From Bradyrhizobium manausense (GTDB lineage Bacteria > Pseudomonadota > Alphaproteobacteria > Rhizobiales > Xanthobacteraceae), in contig NZ_JAFCJI010000001.1 of the NCBI RefSeq assembly GCF_018131105.1, forward strand, positions 1,798,001 through 1,862,000: DNA of 64,000 nucleotides, written 5' to 3'. Below are positions 55,930 to 64,000 of this stretch, piece after piece. The notes beneath the pieces are model-generated. The model was not told where the DNA came from. It saw only the letters and a program-made list of their open reading frames with translations, and did not search any database. The position numbers and the translations under genes are program-made. How positions within the stretch are numbered: the first letter of the stretch is position 1; every line of letters begins with the position of its first letter.

Positions 55930-56799
55930 ATGGCCGCGGTCATGACATCGGCGGCTTCGGAGATTTCATCACCGGTCGGCGTCGTCGCCGGCGGCGGCGC
56001 GATGCCGTTCGCTGTCGCCGAGTCGCTCGCCGCGCGCGGCATCACGCCGGTGCTGTTTCCGTTACGGGGTGCCTGCGATCCGGCGCTGGTCGAGAAATTC
56101 CGCCATCGCTGGATCTCGGTTGGCCAGCTTGGCCGCGCCATGCGGCTGTTTCGTGAGGAGGGCTGCCGCGACCTGATCTTCATCGGCACGCTGGTGCGGC
56201 CGTCGCTCACCGAGATCCGCTTCGACATCAAGACGCTGCGATTGATCGGCAACGTCATCCGTGCTTTCCGCGGCGGCGACGATCATCTGTTGTCCGGCGT
56301 CGGGCGGATCCTCGAGCAGGACGGCTTTCGCATGGTCGGCATCAAGGACGTTGCTCCCGACCTGTTGATGCCCGAAGGCTGCATCACTCGGGCCTGGCCG
56401 GCCGACAACGCCAAGGGCGACATCGAGCGCGGGCGCGCGGTGCTCTCCGCGCTTGGACCGTTCGACATCGGCCAGGCCGCGGTGGTGATCGACGGTCATG
56501 TGGTAGCGGTCGAGGACATCGAGGGCACCGATGCGCTGCTGGCGCGCGTGGCGCGGCTGCGCGAGGAGGGCCGGATCCGCGCTGCCACGGGGCGCGGCGT
56601 GCTGGTGAAGGCGCCGAAGAGCGGCCAGGATCTGCGCTTCGACCTGCCGACGATCGGCCCGCGCACAATCGAGGGCGTCGCCAAGGCCGGGCTTGCCGGC
56701 GTCGCCGTCATCGCCGGCAACACCATTGCCGCCGAACCGCAGGCGATGATCGGGTTTGCGGACGCCAAATATCTCTTCGTCGTCGGACTGCCCGCGTGA
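55930..56799 (+). CDS. lpxI: UDP-2,3-diacylglucosamine pyrophosphatase LpxI
   Basis: LpxI hydrolyses UDP-diacylglucosamine to lipid X and UMP, and is the alphaproteobacterial replacement of LpxH. The 289-residue protein has GVVAGGGAMPFAVAESLAAR at the N-terminus. The LpxI C-terminal domain holds GVLVKAPKSGQDLRFDLPTI and AGVAVIAGNTIAAEPQAM. Its stop overlaps the lpxB ATG (TGATG). Confidence 0.94.
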   Translation: MAAVMTSAASEISSPVGVVAGGGAMPFAVAESLAARGITPVLFPLRGACDPALVEKFRHRWISVGQLGRAMRLFREEGCRDLIFIGTLVRPSLTEIRFDIKTLRLIGNVIRAFRGGDDHLLSGVGRILEQDGFRMVGIKDVAPDLLMPEGCITRAWPADNAKGDIERGRAVLSALGPFDIGQAAVVIDGHVVAVEDIEGTDALLARVARLREEGRIRAATGRGVLVKAPKSGQDLRFDLPTIGPRTIEGVAKAGLAGVAVIAGNTIAAEPQAMIGFADAKYLFVVGLPA

Positions 56800-57980
56800 T
56801 GCAGACCCGCGATCCGAAGCGGAAGATCTTTTTGATCGCGACGGAGGAATCCGGCGACAGGCTGGGCTCGGCGCTGATGAAGGTGCTGCGTCAGCGCCTC
56901 GGCGATGGCGTCGCATTCGAGGGCGTCGGCGGCCGCACCATGGCGCGCGAGGGGCTGGAGACGCTGTTTCCGATCGAGGAGCTTTCGATCGTCGGTCTTG
57001 CCGCGGTGGTGCAGCAGCTGCCGAAGATCTTGCGGCTGATCCGCGAGACCGCGGATGCCGTGAACGAGGCTGCGCCCGATGCGCTCGTCATCATCGACAG
57101 TCCGGATTTCACGCACCGCGTGGCCCGCCGCGTGCGTGCGAAGAATCCGGCCATCCCTGTGATCGACTATGTCTCGCCCTCGGTCTGGGCGTGGCGGCCG
57201 GGCCGCGCGCGCGCCATGCTCGGCTATGTCGATCACGTGCTCGGTCTGCTGCCCTTCGAGCCGGAGGAATATCGCAAGCTCGGCGGGCCGCCATGCAGCT
57301 ATGTCGGCCATCCCCTGATCGAACAATTGCCGTCGCTGCGGCCTGATGCGGACGAGCAAGAGCGTCGCGAGGCTGAAACGCCGGTGCTGCTGGTGCTGCC
57401 CGGCAGCCGTCGCAGTGAGATCCGGCATCATCTCGATGTATTTGGCGCGGCACTCGGCCGGTTGCAGGCTGATGGCGTTGCGTTCGAATTGATGCTGCCG
57501 ACTATGTCGCATCTCGAAGCCACCATCCGCGCGGGCGTCGCGAGCTGGCCGGTCAAGCCGCAGATCGTGGTCGGCGAGGCCGAGAGGCGCGCCGCGTTCA
57601 GGATCGCGCGCGCAGCGCTGGCGAAGTCGGGCACGGTGACGCTGGAACTCGCGCTTTCGGGCATTCCGATGGTGACGGCCTATCGCGTCGGTGCGATGGA
57701 GGCCTTCATCCTGCGCCGCGCGATCCAGGTCTCTTCGGTGATCCTCGCCAATCTCGTGATCGGCAAGGACGTCATCCCCGAATATCTTCAGGAAGACTGC
57801 ACGCCGGAGAAGCTCGCTGGCGCGCTTTCCGAGGTGCTGACGGAGACGCCGATGCGACGGCAACAGGTCGAAGCCTTCGCGCAGCTCGACACCATCATGT
57901 CGACCGGCAACAAAACGCCGAGCGTGCTCGCCGCCGACATCGTGCTCGCGACGATGCGGAAGGGGCGGGCCGGCAGCTAG
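56799..57980 (+). CDS. lpxB: Lipid-A-disaccharide synthase
   Basis: LpxB joins lipid X to UDP-diacylglucosamine. The 393-residue glycosyltransferase has IATEESGDRLGSALM near the N-terminus, YVSPSVWAWRPGRA and LLVLPGSRRSEIRHHL, and the sugar-nucleotide region KSGTVTLELALSGIPMV. GTG at 56796 is in frame, but ATG 56799 is the likely start. It ends in a CTAG shared with the stop of the convergent SDR gene. Confidence 0.95.
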   Translation: MQTRDPKRKIFLIATEESGDRLGSALMKVLRQRLGDGVAFEGVGGRTMAREGLETLFPIEELSIVGLAAVVQQLPKILRLIRETADAVNEAAPDALVIIDSPDFTHRVARRVRAKNPAIPVIDYVSPSVWAWRPGRARAMLGYVDHVLGLLPFEPEEYRKLGGPPCSYVGHPLIEQLPSLRPDADEQERREAETPVLLVLPGSRRSEIRHHLDVFGAALGRLQADGVAFELMLPTMSHLEATIRAGVASWPVKPQIVVGEAERRAAFRIARAALAKSGTVTLELALSGIPMVTAYRVGAMEAFILRRAIQVSSVILANLVIGKDVIPEYLQEDCTPEKLAGALSEVLTETPMRRQQVEAFAQLDTIMSTGNKTPSVLAADIVLATMRKGRAGS

Positions 57981-58744
57981 GCCAAGCCGCCATCCACGCG
58001 GAAACACTGGCAGCTGATGCGCCGGCTCGCGTCTGAGGCAAGGAAAAGCGCCATGTCGGCGATATCGTCGGGTGTCACCGCGTCGGGTACGGCCTGGCGC
58101 GTGCGCATTTCGGTGATGACCCGCTCGTCCGGATACCACAGCCGGCGCTGCCGCTCGGTGATCACCATCCCCGGCGCGATGGCGTTGACGCGGATGCGGT
58201 CGGCGCCGAACTTGCGGCCCAGCGAATTGGTGAAGCCGACGATCGCCGCCTTGGCCCCGGCATAGACCGGCAGCGCCGGTGCGCCGCGCATCCAGGCCAC
58301 CGACGACATATTGATGATCGAGCCGCCGCCGCGCGCCTGCATCTGCGGCACCACGGCCTGTGCGGCAAAGAAGACGTGCTTGAAGTTGACGCCGATCATC
58401 CAGTCGAAATCCGCCGGCGTCACGTCTGAAAGCACCTGGCGCTGGTCGTTGGCGGCGTTGTTGACGAGGACCGCAGCATCGCCAAGCGAACCCTGTACCT
58501 TTGCCAGTGCAGCACGCAGGGCGTCGATATCCATGAGGTCGCAGGGCACGAACAGCGGTGCCGTGCGAGAGGTCTTCGCCAACTCCTGCGCCAGCGCTTC
58601 GCCCGCTTGGGTGTCGAGATCGAGGAAGGCGACACGCGCGCCCTGAGCGGCAAACGCGCGCGTAAAGGCGGCGCCGATGCCGCTGGCGCCTCCGGTGATC
58701 ACCACCACGCGATTGGCGAGGTCGGCATAGGTCGTCTGGGTCAT
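57977..58744 (-). CDS. SDR-family dehydrogenase, aldose 1-dehydrogenase-like
   Basis: This 255-residue Rossmann enzyme has the nucleotide motif TGGASGIG, LVNNAANDQRQ in place of NNAG, and the catalytic tyrosine and lysine in VYAGAKAA. NNAAND and ITERQRRLWYPDE resemble xylose- or galactose-dehydrogenase-type SDRs. It is the last gene of a sugar transporter operon, overlapping the ATPase gene by ATGA, so it probably oxidises the imported sugar. The exact sugar is not known. Confidence 0.82.
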   Translation of the reverse strand: MTQTTYADLANRVVVITGGASGIGAAFTRAFAAQGARVAFLDLDTQAGEALAQELAKTSRTAPLFVPCDLMDIDALRAALAKVQGSLGDAAVLVNNAANDQRQVLSDVTPADFDWMIGVNFKHVFFAAQAVVPQMQARGGGSIINMSSVAWMRGAPALPVYAGAKAAIVGFTNSLGRKFGADRIRVNAIAPGMVITERQRRLWYPDERVITEMRTRQAVPDAVTPDDIADMALFLASDASRRISCQCFRVDGGLA

Positions 58745-59856
58745 GCGATCAGTCGCTCCGTCTCGGGGTCGAACAGGCAAATGCGGCGGGTATCGAGCGC
58801 GAAGGAGGCGGTCGCGCCCGGTGTGGGCCGGATGTCCGGCGAGATGCGTGCCTGCGCGGGCTCGCCGCCAAGCCGCAGCAGAACGATGGTCTCGGCGCCC
58901 GTGGGTTCGACCAGCTCGACCGGCGCGGTGACGATGACGGGCGCGCCGGTAGCGCCAGAGAACACGCGGTCGCCTTCGGCGATGCATTCCGGCCGGATCC
59001 CGAGCACGACCTCGCGGCCGACATAGGATGATGCTGCCTCATAGCCCTGCAGGCGGATGCGGACTTCATCTGGCCGGCCTGCGCCGATCACCACCACGAG
59101 CCCTCCGGCGTCGGTCTCGAGCCGGGCCGGCATCGTGTTCATCGGCGGTGAACCCATGAAGCGCGCGACGAACAGATTGGCCGGATAGCGATAGATGGTG
59201 TCCGGATCGGCGAATTGCTGCACGACGCCGCGATGCATCACGGCGATGCGGGTTGCCATCGTCATCGCCTCGATCTGGTCGTGGGTGACATAGATGATGG
59301 TGGCGCCGATGCGCTGGTGCAGCCGCTTGATCTCCATGCGCATCTCGACGCGCAGCTTGGCGTCGAGGTTGGAGAGCGGCTCGTCGAACAGGAAGAGCAG
59401 GGGATCGCGCACCAGCGCCCGCCCCATCGCCACGCGCTGGCGCTGGCCGCCGGACAATTGCGACGGCTTGCGGCCGAGCAGCGGCTCGATCTGGAGGAGA
59501 CGGGCGACATTCGCCAGCGCCTTCTCCTGCTCCGCCTTGGCGACACCTCGGCATTCCATGCCGAATGTGATGTTCTGGCGCACTGTCATCGACGGATAGA
59601 GCGCGTAGGACTGGAACACCATGGCGATGTCGCGGTCCTTGGGCGGCACGTCATTGACGACGCGCCCGCCGATCTCGATCGTGCCGTCACTCGCGCGATC
59701 GAGCCCCGCGACAATGTTGAGCAGCGTGGACTTGCCGCAGCCGGACGGCCCGACCAGCACTGTGAACTCGCCGCTCTCGATATCGAGATCGATGCCTTTC
59801 AGCACCTCCAGATTGGCGTAGCGCTTGGACAGGGCGCGAATGCTCAATGCTGTCAT
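58741..59856 (-). CDS. Sugar ABC transporter ATP-binding protein, UgpC/MalK type
   Basis: This 371-residue ATPase has Walker A GPSGCGKST, the signature LSGGQRQRVAMGRA, Walker B FLFDEPLSNLD and the C-terminal regulatory OB-fold domain of MalK-like proteins. It energises the transporter formed by the two permeases upstream. Its stop overlaps the SDR start. Confidence 0.94.
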   Translation of the reverse strand: MTALSIRALSKRYANLEVLKGIDLDIESGEFTVLVGPSGCGKSTLLNIVAGLDRASDGTIEIGGRVVNDVPPKDRDIAMVFQSYALYPSMTVRQNITFGMECRGVAKAEQEKALANVARLLQIEPLLGRKPSQLSGGQRQRVAMGRALVRDPLLFLFDEPLSNLDAKLRVEMRMEIKRLHQRIGATIIYVTHDQIEAMTMATRIAVMHRGVVQQFADPDTIYRYPANLFVARFMGSPPMNTMPARLETDAGGLVVVIGAGRPDEVRIRLQGYEAASSYVGREVVLGIRPECIAEGDRVFSGATGAPVIVTAPVELVEPTGAETIVLLRLGGEPAQARISPDIRPTPGATASFALDTRRICLFDPETERLIA

Positions 59857-59866
59857 GACATATCCA

Positions 59867-60724
59867 TCATTTCACTGCGCCGGCGGTAAGGCCGCGAACA
59901 AAGTACCTGCCGCCGAACAGATAGATCAGCAAAGTCGGCAGGGCTGCGATGATCACCGCTGCGCTCTGCACGCCATGCTGGGGAATATCTGCGACCGCGG
60001 CAGACAGCGCGATGAGTGCGGCCGTGACGGGCTGCTGCTGGCCGGTCGTGAAGGTCACGCCAAAGAGGAACTCGTTCCAGATATGGGTGAACTGCCAGAT
60101 CACCGTGACGATCAGGATCGGAGACGAGAGCGGCAGAATGATCCGCCAGAAGATGCGAAAGAATCCGGCGCCGTCGATGCGCGCGGCCCGGATCAGTTCG
60201 TGCGGAATGGCGATATAATAGTTTCGACAGAACAGCACGGTGAAGGAGAGCCCCTGGATGGTGTGAATCAGCACCAGACCCGTCAGCGTATTAATGAGGC
60301 CGATGTCCCGCAGCACGATGGTCCAGGGCAGCAGGCGCATCTGCTGCGGAAGGAAGAGGCCGAGCGTCACGATGCCATAGATCCAGTTGTCGCCGCGAAA
60401 GCGCCAGAGCGACACGGCGTAACCGGCGACGGCACCAAGCAGGGTAGAGACGATGGTCGCGGGAATCGTGATCAGCGCGGAGTTCAGCATATACGGCCGG
60501 ATGCCAGAGCATGTCTCGGCGACGCAGAAGCCGCTCCAGGCGAGGGCGTAATTGCCCCAGGCCAAATGTTGCGGCCAGCCGATCATCGACCCCTGTGCGA
60601 TCTCCTCGTTCGTCCGGAGCGAGTTCAGCACGACGACGACCAGCGGCGCGAGATAGCCTGCCGCGAACAATGTCACGACGAGATAGATCAGGATGCGGCC
60701 CGGCGTGAAGGATCGGTCACGCAT
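59867..60724 (-). CDS. Sugar ABC transporter permease, MalG type
   Basis: This 285-residue protein has six membrane segments and the EAA-type loop RAARIDGAGFFRIFWRIILP. The frame is open to 60763, but ATG 60724 overlaps the end of the preceding permease gene and gives a typical short N-terminus before GRILIYLVVTLF. It forms half of the channel of the sugar transporter. Confidence 0.92.
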   Translation of the reverse strand: MRDRSFTPGRILIYLVVTLFAAGYLAPLVVVVLNSLRTNEEIAQGSMIGWPQHLAWGNYALAWSGFCVAETCSGIRPYMLNSALITIPATIVSTLLGAVAGYAVSLWRFRGDNWIYGIVTLGLFLPQQMRLLPWTIVLRDIGLINTLTGLVLIHTIQGLSFTVLFCRNYYIAIPHELIRAARIDGAGFFRIFWRIILPLSSPILIVTVIWQFTHIWNEFLFGVTFTTGQQQPVTAALIALSAAVADIPQHGVQSAAVIIAALPTLLIYLFGGRYFVRGLTAGAVK

Positions 60725-61646
60725 GGTTGGCCTGCCGTCGTTGGACATAACGCCACGCCGCATAGGGCAGCAGCACCGCGAGCAGGATCAGCAGCATCAG
60801 GACCGCCGCTGCGGCACCGCGGCCGAGCTGGCTGCGCTGGAACATCAAATCATAGACGACGAGGGCCGGTAGCTGGGTCGCGATTCCCGGTCCGCCATTG
60901 GTGAGTGCGCGGACGAGGTCGAAGGCCGAAATCGCAAACTGCAACTGGATCACGACGACGGTGATGGTGATCGGCCAAAGCGTCGGCAGGATGACGCGCC
61001 AATAGGTTCGGATCGGCCCGGCGCCATCGATCTGCGCGGCCTTGATGATGTCGGCATCGACGGAGCGAAGGCCGGCCAGGAAGAGGGCCATGGCGAAGCC
61101 GGAGGATTGCCAGATCGCAGCGATCACGATGGTCCAGATCGCCATGTCGCGGTTGACGAGCCAGTCGAAGTGGAAGGCAGTCCAGCCGAGGTCATGGGCG
61201 AGCTTTTCGATCCCGATGCCGGGATTGAGAAGCCAGCTCCAGACCGTGCCCGTGACGACGAACGACACGGCCAAGGGATACAGGAAGATGGTCCGCAGCA
61301 CGTTTTCGCCGCGAATGCGCTGATCGAGCAGGATCGCGAGCAGGAGGCCGGTGATCAGGCTGAGCAGCACGAAGGCGATGCCGAACAGCAGCAGATTGTC
61401 GAAGGCAATCTGCCAGTTCCGCGACGCGAGGACCGCGGTGTAGTTGCGCAGGCCAACCCAGCCCGAGACCGGAATGAGGGTGGACGGCGTGAACGAAATC
61501 CAGATCGTCCAGATCGAAAACGAAATGAGGTGCGCTGCTGACAACAGCAGCGGCACCCAGATCATGAGATATTCGGGCAGCCGGCGCACCGCTTCAGAGG
61601 TCGCCGACCGGCCCGGTTGCGTTGCTGTCGAGGCGGCGTTGGTCAA
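60717..61646 (-). CDS. Sugar ABC transporter permease, MalF type
   Basis: This 309-residue membrane protein has the EAA loop KAAQIDGAGPIRTYWRVILP and the second-permease features of MalF/UgpA. The start appears to be TTG 61646, which overlaps the stop of the substrate-binding protein gene (TTGA). The overlap signals coupled translation. Confidence 0.91.
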   Translation of the reverse strand: MTNAASTATQPGRSATSEAVRRLPEYLMIWVPLLLSAAHLISFSIWTIWISFTPSTLIPVSGWVGLRNYTAVLASRNWQIAFDNLLLFGIAFVLLSLITGLLLAILLDQRIRGENVLRTIFLYPLAVSFVVTGTVWSWLLNPGIGIEKLAHDLGWTAFHFDWLVNRDMAIWTIVIAAIWQSSGFAMALFLAGLRSVDADIIKAAQIDGAGPIRTYWRVILPTLWPITITVVVIQLQFAISAFDLVRALTNGGPGIATQLPALVVYDLMFQRSQLGRGAAAAVLMLLILLAVLLPYAAWRYVQRRQANHA

Positions 61647-62929
61647 CGCGAGCTCTCGACGGCCTCGGCGAGGCGCGTGACAGCCTCCTCCGGCTTGATC
61701 GTCTTGTTCTTCACATATTCGGTGATGACGTCGATCATCGCAGCGGTGAGGCCGTTTTCCTGCGCCATGTTGTGCGCAACGCTCAGGACGGCCTGGTTGC
61801 TGGCGACCGCGTCTTTCAGCGCTGCTGCGGTCCGCCGCTGGCCATCCGACCAGCCTTCACCGGACAGATCGACATCGGTGCGCACGGGGATCGATCCGGT
61901 GATCTGCGAGTACATGGTCTGGATCGCCGGATCCATCACGAGCTGAGCCATCAGCATCTGGCCGGCCTGGAGGTCGGCCTCCTTGCGCTGCCAGAAGATG
62001 AAGGCATCGGCATTCAACAGGAACACCGGCTTGCTATTGTCACTGGGGCCGGGGGTGATGACGTAGTCGTCGAACTTGAAACCGGCGTTCTTCAACACGC
62101 CCTGTGCCCAGCCGCCCATGATCAACATGCCCATGTCGCCATCGACGAAACGCTTCAGATTGGTGGCATAGGGTTGGGCGCCGACATTGGGGTCACACCA
62201 GTCGGCGATCTTGCGCGTCTGTGCGAAGGCCGCCTTGATCTCGGGCCCCTGCAGGGCCTTCTTGTCGAGATTCATGATGGCAGCGCGGTATGCCGTCGGG
62301 CTGATGCCGGCGAAGGAGGCCTCGAACTTTTGCCCGTCATCGGGGCGGGTGCCGCCGTTGGCGATGGGATAGGCCATGCCGGCCGACTTCATTTTCTCGG
62401 CAAGAGCATTGAAGTCAGCCCAGGTGACGGGGACCTTGTCCGCCTTGGCCTTGTCCATCCCGCGCTTGGAGAGAAACAGCATGTTCGTGCTGTAGATCTG
62501 CAGGGGCAGCGCGATCCACTTGCCCGCCGGCTTGTGCAGTTTTGCAAGGTCCGGCGCGACGACCTTCTCGTAGCCCGCAGCCGCGACCACGGCGTCGAGA
62601 TCGACGGTCGGAGCGATCTTCGACCAGGCGGCAATCTCGGGACCCTTGAGCTGCGAGCAAGCCGGCGGATCGCCGGCGATGATCTGGGCCCGCAGCTTGT
62701 TCATCATCTCGGTGGTGAAGCCGGGGACGGGCGAGTGCTGCCAGATGCCGCCTTTCTCCTCGAACTTCTTGCCGAGCGCCGTGATGGCGGCTCCATCGCT
62801 GCCCGCGGACCATTGCGAGATTGCGGTGAGGCGCGGCTTGACCGCGCCTTGCGCGCGGGCGAGGGCCGGAAACGCAAGTGCGGCAGCGGATCCAGCGAGC
62901 AGACGACGCCGTGTTGTTGTGATTGGCAT
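61643..62929 (-). CDS. Sugar ABC transporter substrate-binding protein, twin-arginine exported
   Basis: This 428-residue family 1 extracellular solute-binding protein starts MPITTTRRRLLAGSAAALAF, a Tat signal ending ALARAQ. The mature part has EMMNKLRAQIIAGDPPACSQ and FLLNADAFIFWQ. GGGAG lies before ATG 62929; an open frame upstream has no signal. It is the first gene of the transporter operon. Confidence 0.92.
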   Translation of the reverse strand: MPITTTRRRLLAGSAAALAFPALARAQGAVKPRLTAISQWSAGSDGAAITALGKKFEEKGGIWQHSPVPGFTTEMMNKLRAQIIAGDPPACSQLKGPEIAAWSKIAPTVDLDAVVAAAGYEKVVAPDLAKLHKPAGKWIALPLQIYSTNMLFLSKRGMDKAKADKVPVTWADFNALAEKMKSAGMAYPIANGGTRPDDGQKFEASFAGISPTAYRAAIMNLDKKALQGPEIKAAFAQTRKIADWCDPNVGAQPYATNLKRFVDGDMGMLIMGGWAQGVLKNAGFKFDDYVITPGPSDNSKPVFLLNADAFIFWQRKEADLQAGQMLMAQLVMDPAIQTMYSQITGSIPVRTDVDLSGEGWSDGQRRTAAALKDAVASNQAVLSVAHNMAQENGLTAAMIDVITEYVKNKTIKPEEAVTRLAEAVESSR

Positions 62930-63013
62930 GGCAGTTTCTCCCGGGTGTGAAGTTGTTTGCGCGATTTTGGCGCTGTTGTTGGCGTGCGCGAGCCGCACGC
63001 GGCTTACGTCATG

Positions 63014-64000
63014 TCAGGCAGCCTCCGTCGATGCGGACGGCATTCCGCCAGATCTCGCCAGGCAGAACCCAGCGAAGGCGAGGGCTGCCTGCGGATCATT
63101 GCCGTTCGAGGGCGGAACGAAGGCGAGCGACATTTGCGCCAGTTTCCGTCCGCCCAACAGGCATGCATCGATCCCGTCAACGACGGCTTTTCGGTCATCT
63201 TCCGTGAGAAGCGATGGCCAGCCGCTGACGACAACGCCGCGGCATGGCTTGACGTTCAATGTGTTGCCGATGGCAAGGCCAAGCCGGAAGAGGCGCTGGC
63301 GCAATTCCTGGCGAACCCGTGCTGTGAGGGGGATCGTGGTCACCCAATCACTGCCGAGCTGGAGCAGTTCGGCCTCGGTGGTGCGCAGCAGCTCGGCCAG
63401 CGCCGGCAGCGACGTGTAGGCTTCGACGCAGCCATGATGACCGCAGCGGCAGCGGGGGCCGCCGGTTCCGAACACCATGTGGCCGAGCTCGACCGGGTCG
63501 AGCGCGTCATCTTCGATCGGATCGTCCACCCAGGCGCCGGCGACGCCCTGGCCGACGAACACGAACAGATGCGCGTCGTCGAACGGGTAGTTGTCCGTGC
63601 GGCAACGATGGAAAGTGGCGTGCGCCACCACCGAATTGGTGAAAGTGACCGGCACACCCGCGAACAGTTCGCCGAACATGTCGCCGATCCGTTCGACATC
63701 GCAGGGAATGATCGGGTTGCCGAACTCACTCAGCCGGCCGAGGCCTGGAACGGTGACGCCGACCTGCGCTAGTCCGATGCGGCGCCGCCGTGTCCAGTCT
63801 CGCAGCAAGACCAGCGCCTCGCGAAATACGCGGCCGACGGATTCGACGGTCGGCTTCTTCGGCAGCGGCACGCGCTCGGTGTAATGCAGTTCGCCCGACA
63901 GACCGCCAACGCCGACGCTGAGCCAGCGTTCGGTGAGCTCGAGCGCCGCGAGCGCCACCGTACGATCGAGCGACACCAGACCCGTCGGGCCGCCGACATA
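63014..64000 (-). CDS. ROK-family protein (partial, start beyond the window)
   Basis: The frame stays open to the window end, reading YVGGPTGLVSLDRTVALAAL before the first internal start. The sequence has the ROK zinc motif CRCGHHGCVEAY and GNTLNVKPCRGVVVSG. The visible part is the sugar-kinase-like domain. An N-terminal helix-turn-helix, as in NagC/XylR repressors, probably lies outside. It is upstream of and co-directional with the sugar transporter, so a repressor of that operon is likely. Confidence 0.85.
   Translation of the reverse strand, partial: YVGGPTGLVSLDRTVALAALELTERWLSVGVGGLSGELHYTERVPLPKKPTVESVGRVFREALVLLRDWTRRRRIGLAQVGVTVPGLGRLSEFGNPIIPCDVERIGDMFGELFAGVPVTFTNSVVAHATFHRCRTDNYPFDDAHLFVFVGQGVAGAWVDDPIEDDALDPVELGHMVFGTGGPRCRCGHHGCVEAYTSLPALAELLRTTEAELLQLGSDWVTTIPLTARVRQELRQRLFRLGLAIGNTLNVKPCRGVVVSGWPSLLTEDDRKAVVDGIDACLLGGRKLAQMSLAFVPPSNGNDPQAALAFAGFCLARSGGMPSASTEAA

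Overview
The window is typical Bradyrhizobium-like (Alphaproteobacteria, Hyphomicrobiales) chromosome. It has high GC, an uninterrupted rpsB-tsf-pyrH-frr-uppS-cdsA-dxr-rseP-bamA-lpxD-fabZ order, a short alpha-type prolyl-tRNA synthetase, an Omp25/RopB-like porin, many ABC sugar transporters and HWE/HisKA_2 histidine kinases. The genus is an inference from gene order and protein style; no database search was run. No rRNA, tRNA, CRISPR array, insertion sequence or prophage was recognised.

Left part (1-10.5 kb): the tail of an oligopeptide ABC transporter ATPase, then a phosphonate catabolic cluster. It holds a divergent LysR regulator, an iron-type alcohol dehydrogenase, phosphonoacetate hydrolase PhnA, phosphonoacetaldehyde dehydrogenase PhnY and an organophosphate-type MFS carrier. 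No PhnW transaminase is present, so the dehydrogenase may feed phosphonoacetaldehyde from an alcohol such as 2-hydroxyethylphosphonate. An Rbs-type sugar ABC transporter follows on the minus strand.

10.5-23 kb: a globin, a candidate small RNA, and a copper-handling operon (DUF2946 protein, TonB-dependent receptor, PCu(A)C chaperone, YcnI-like protein, CopC-CopD fusion). Then come proS, the LolCDE-type exporter genes, an MDR oxidoreductase with a divergent MmyB-type regulator, and a pair of small genes of which one is frameshifted.

23-34 kb: a signalling region with a Crp/Fnr regulator, a CheB-CheR-PAS-HWE kinase fusion, a small helical protein, a stand-alone CheB and a response regulator. 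The response regulator is split by a local inversion of about 278 bp that can be undone on paper to give a complete 133-residue gene with its ribosome binding site. A decayed LacI-type regulator lies next to it. A MocR regulator, an AhpD-like protein, an HD hydrolase and a triple-PAS kinase complete the region.

34-42.5 kb: a porin; a 32-codon single-membrane-segment peptide whose promoter carries two alphaproteobacterial LexA boxes in mirror arrangement (a candidate SOS cell-division inhibitor of the SidA kind); dnaE; an exported beta carbonic anhydrase; and a caspase-like protein lacking both catalytic residues.

42.5-58 kb: the translation, isoprenoid and envelope cluster. It is interrupted between fabZ and lpxA by a reversed KTSC-domain gene, after which lpxA starts inside a 17-bp tandem duplication. 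58-64 kb: a Mal/Ugp-type sugar ABC transporter with an aldose-dehydrogenase-like SDR and a ROK protein cut by the window end.
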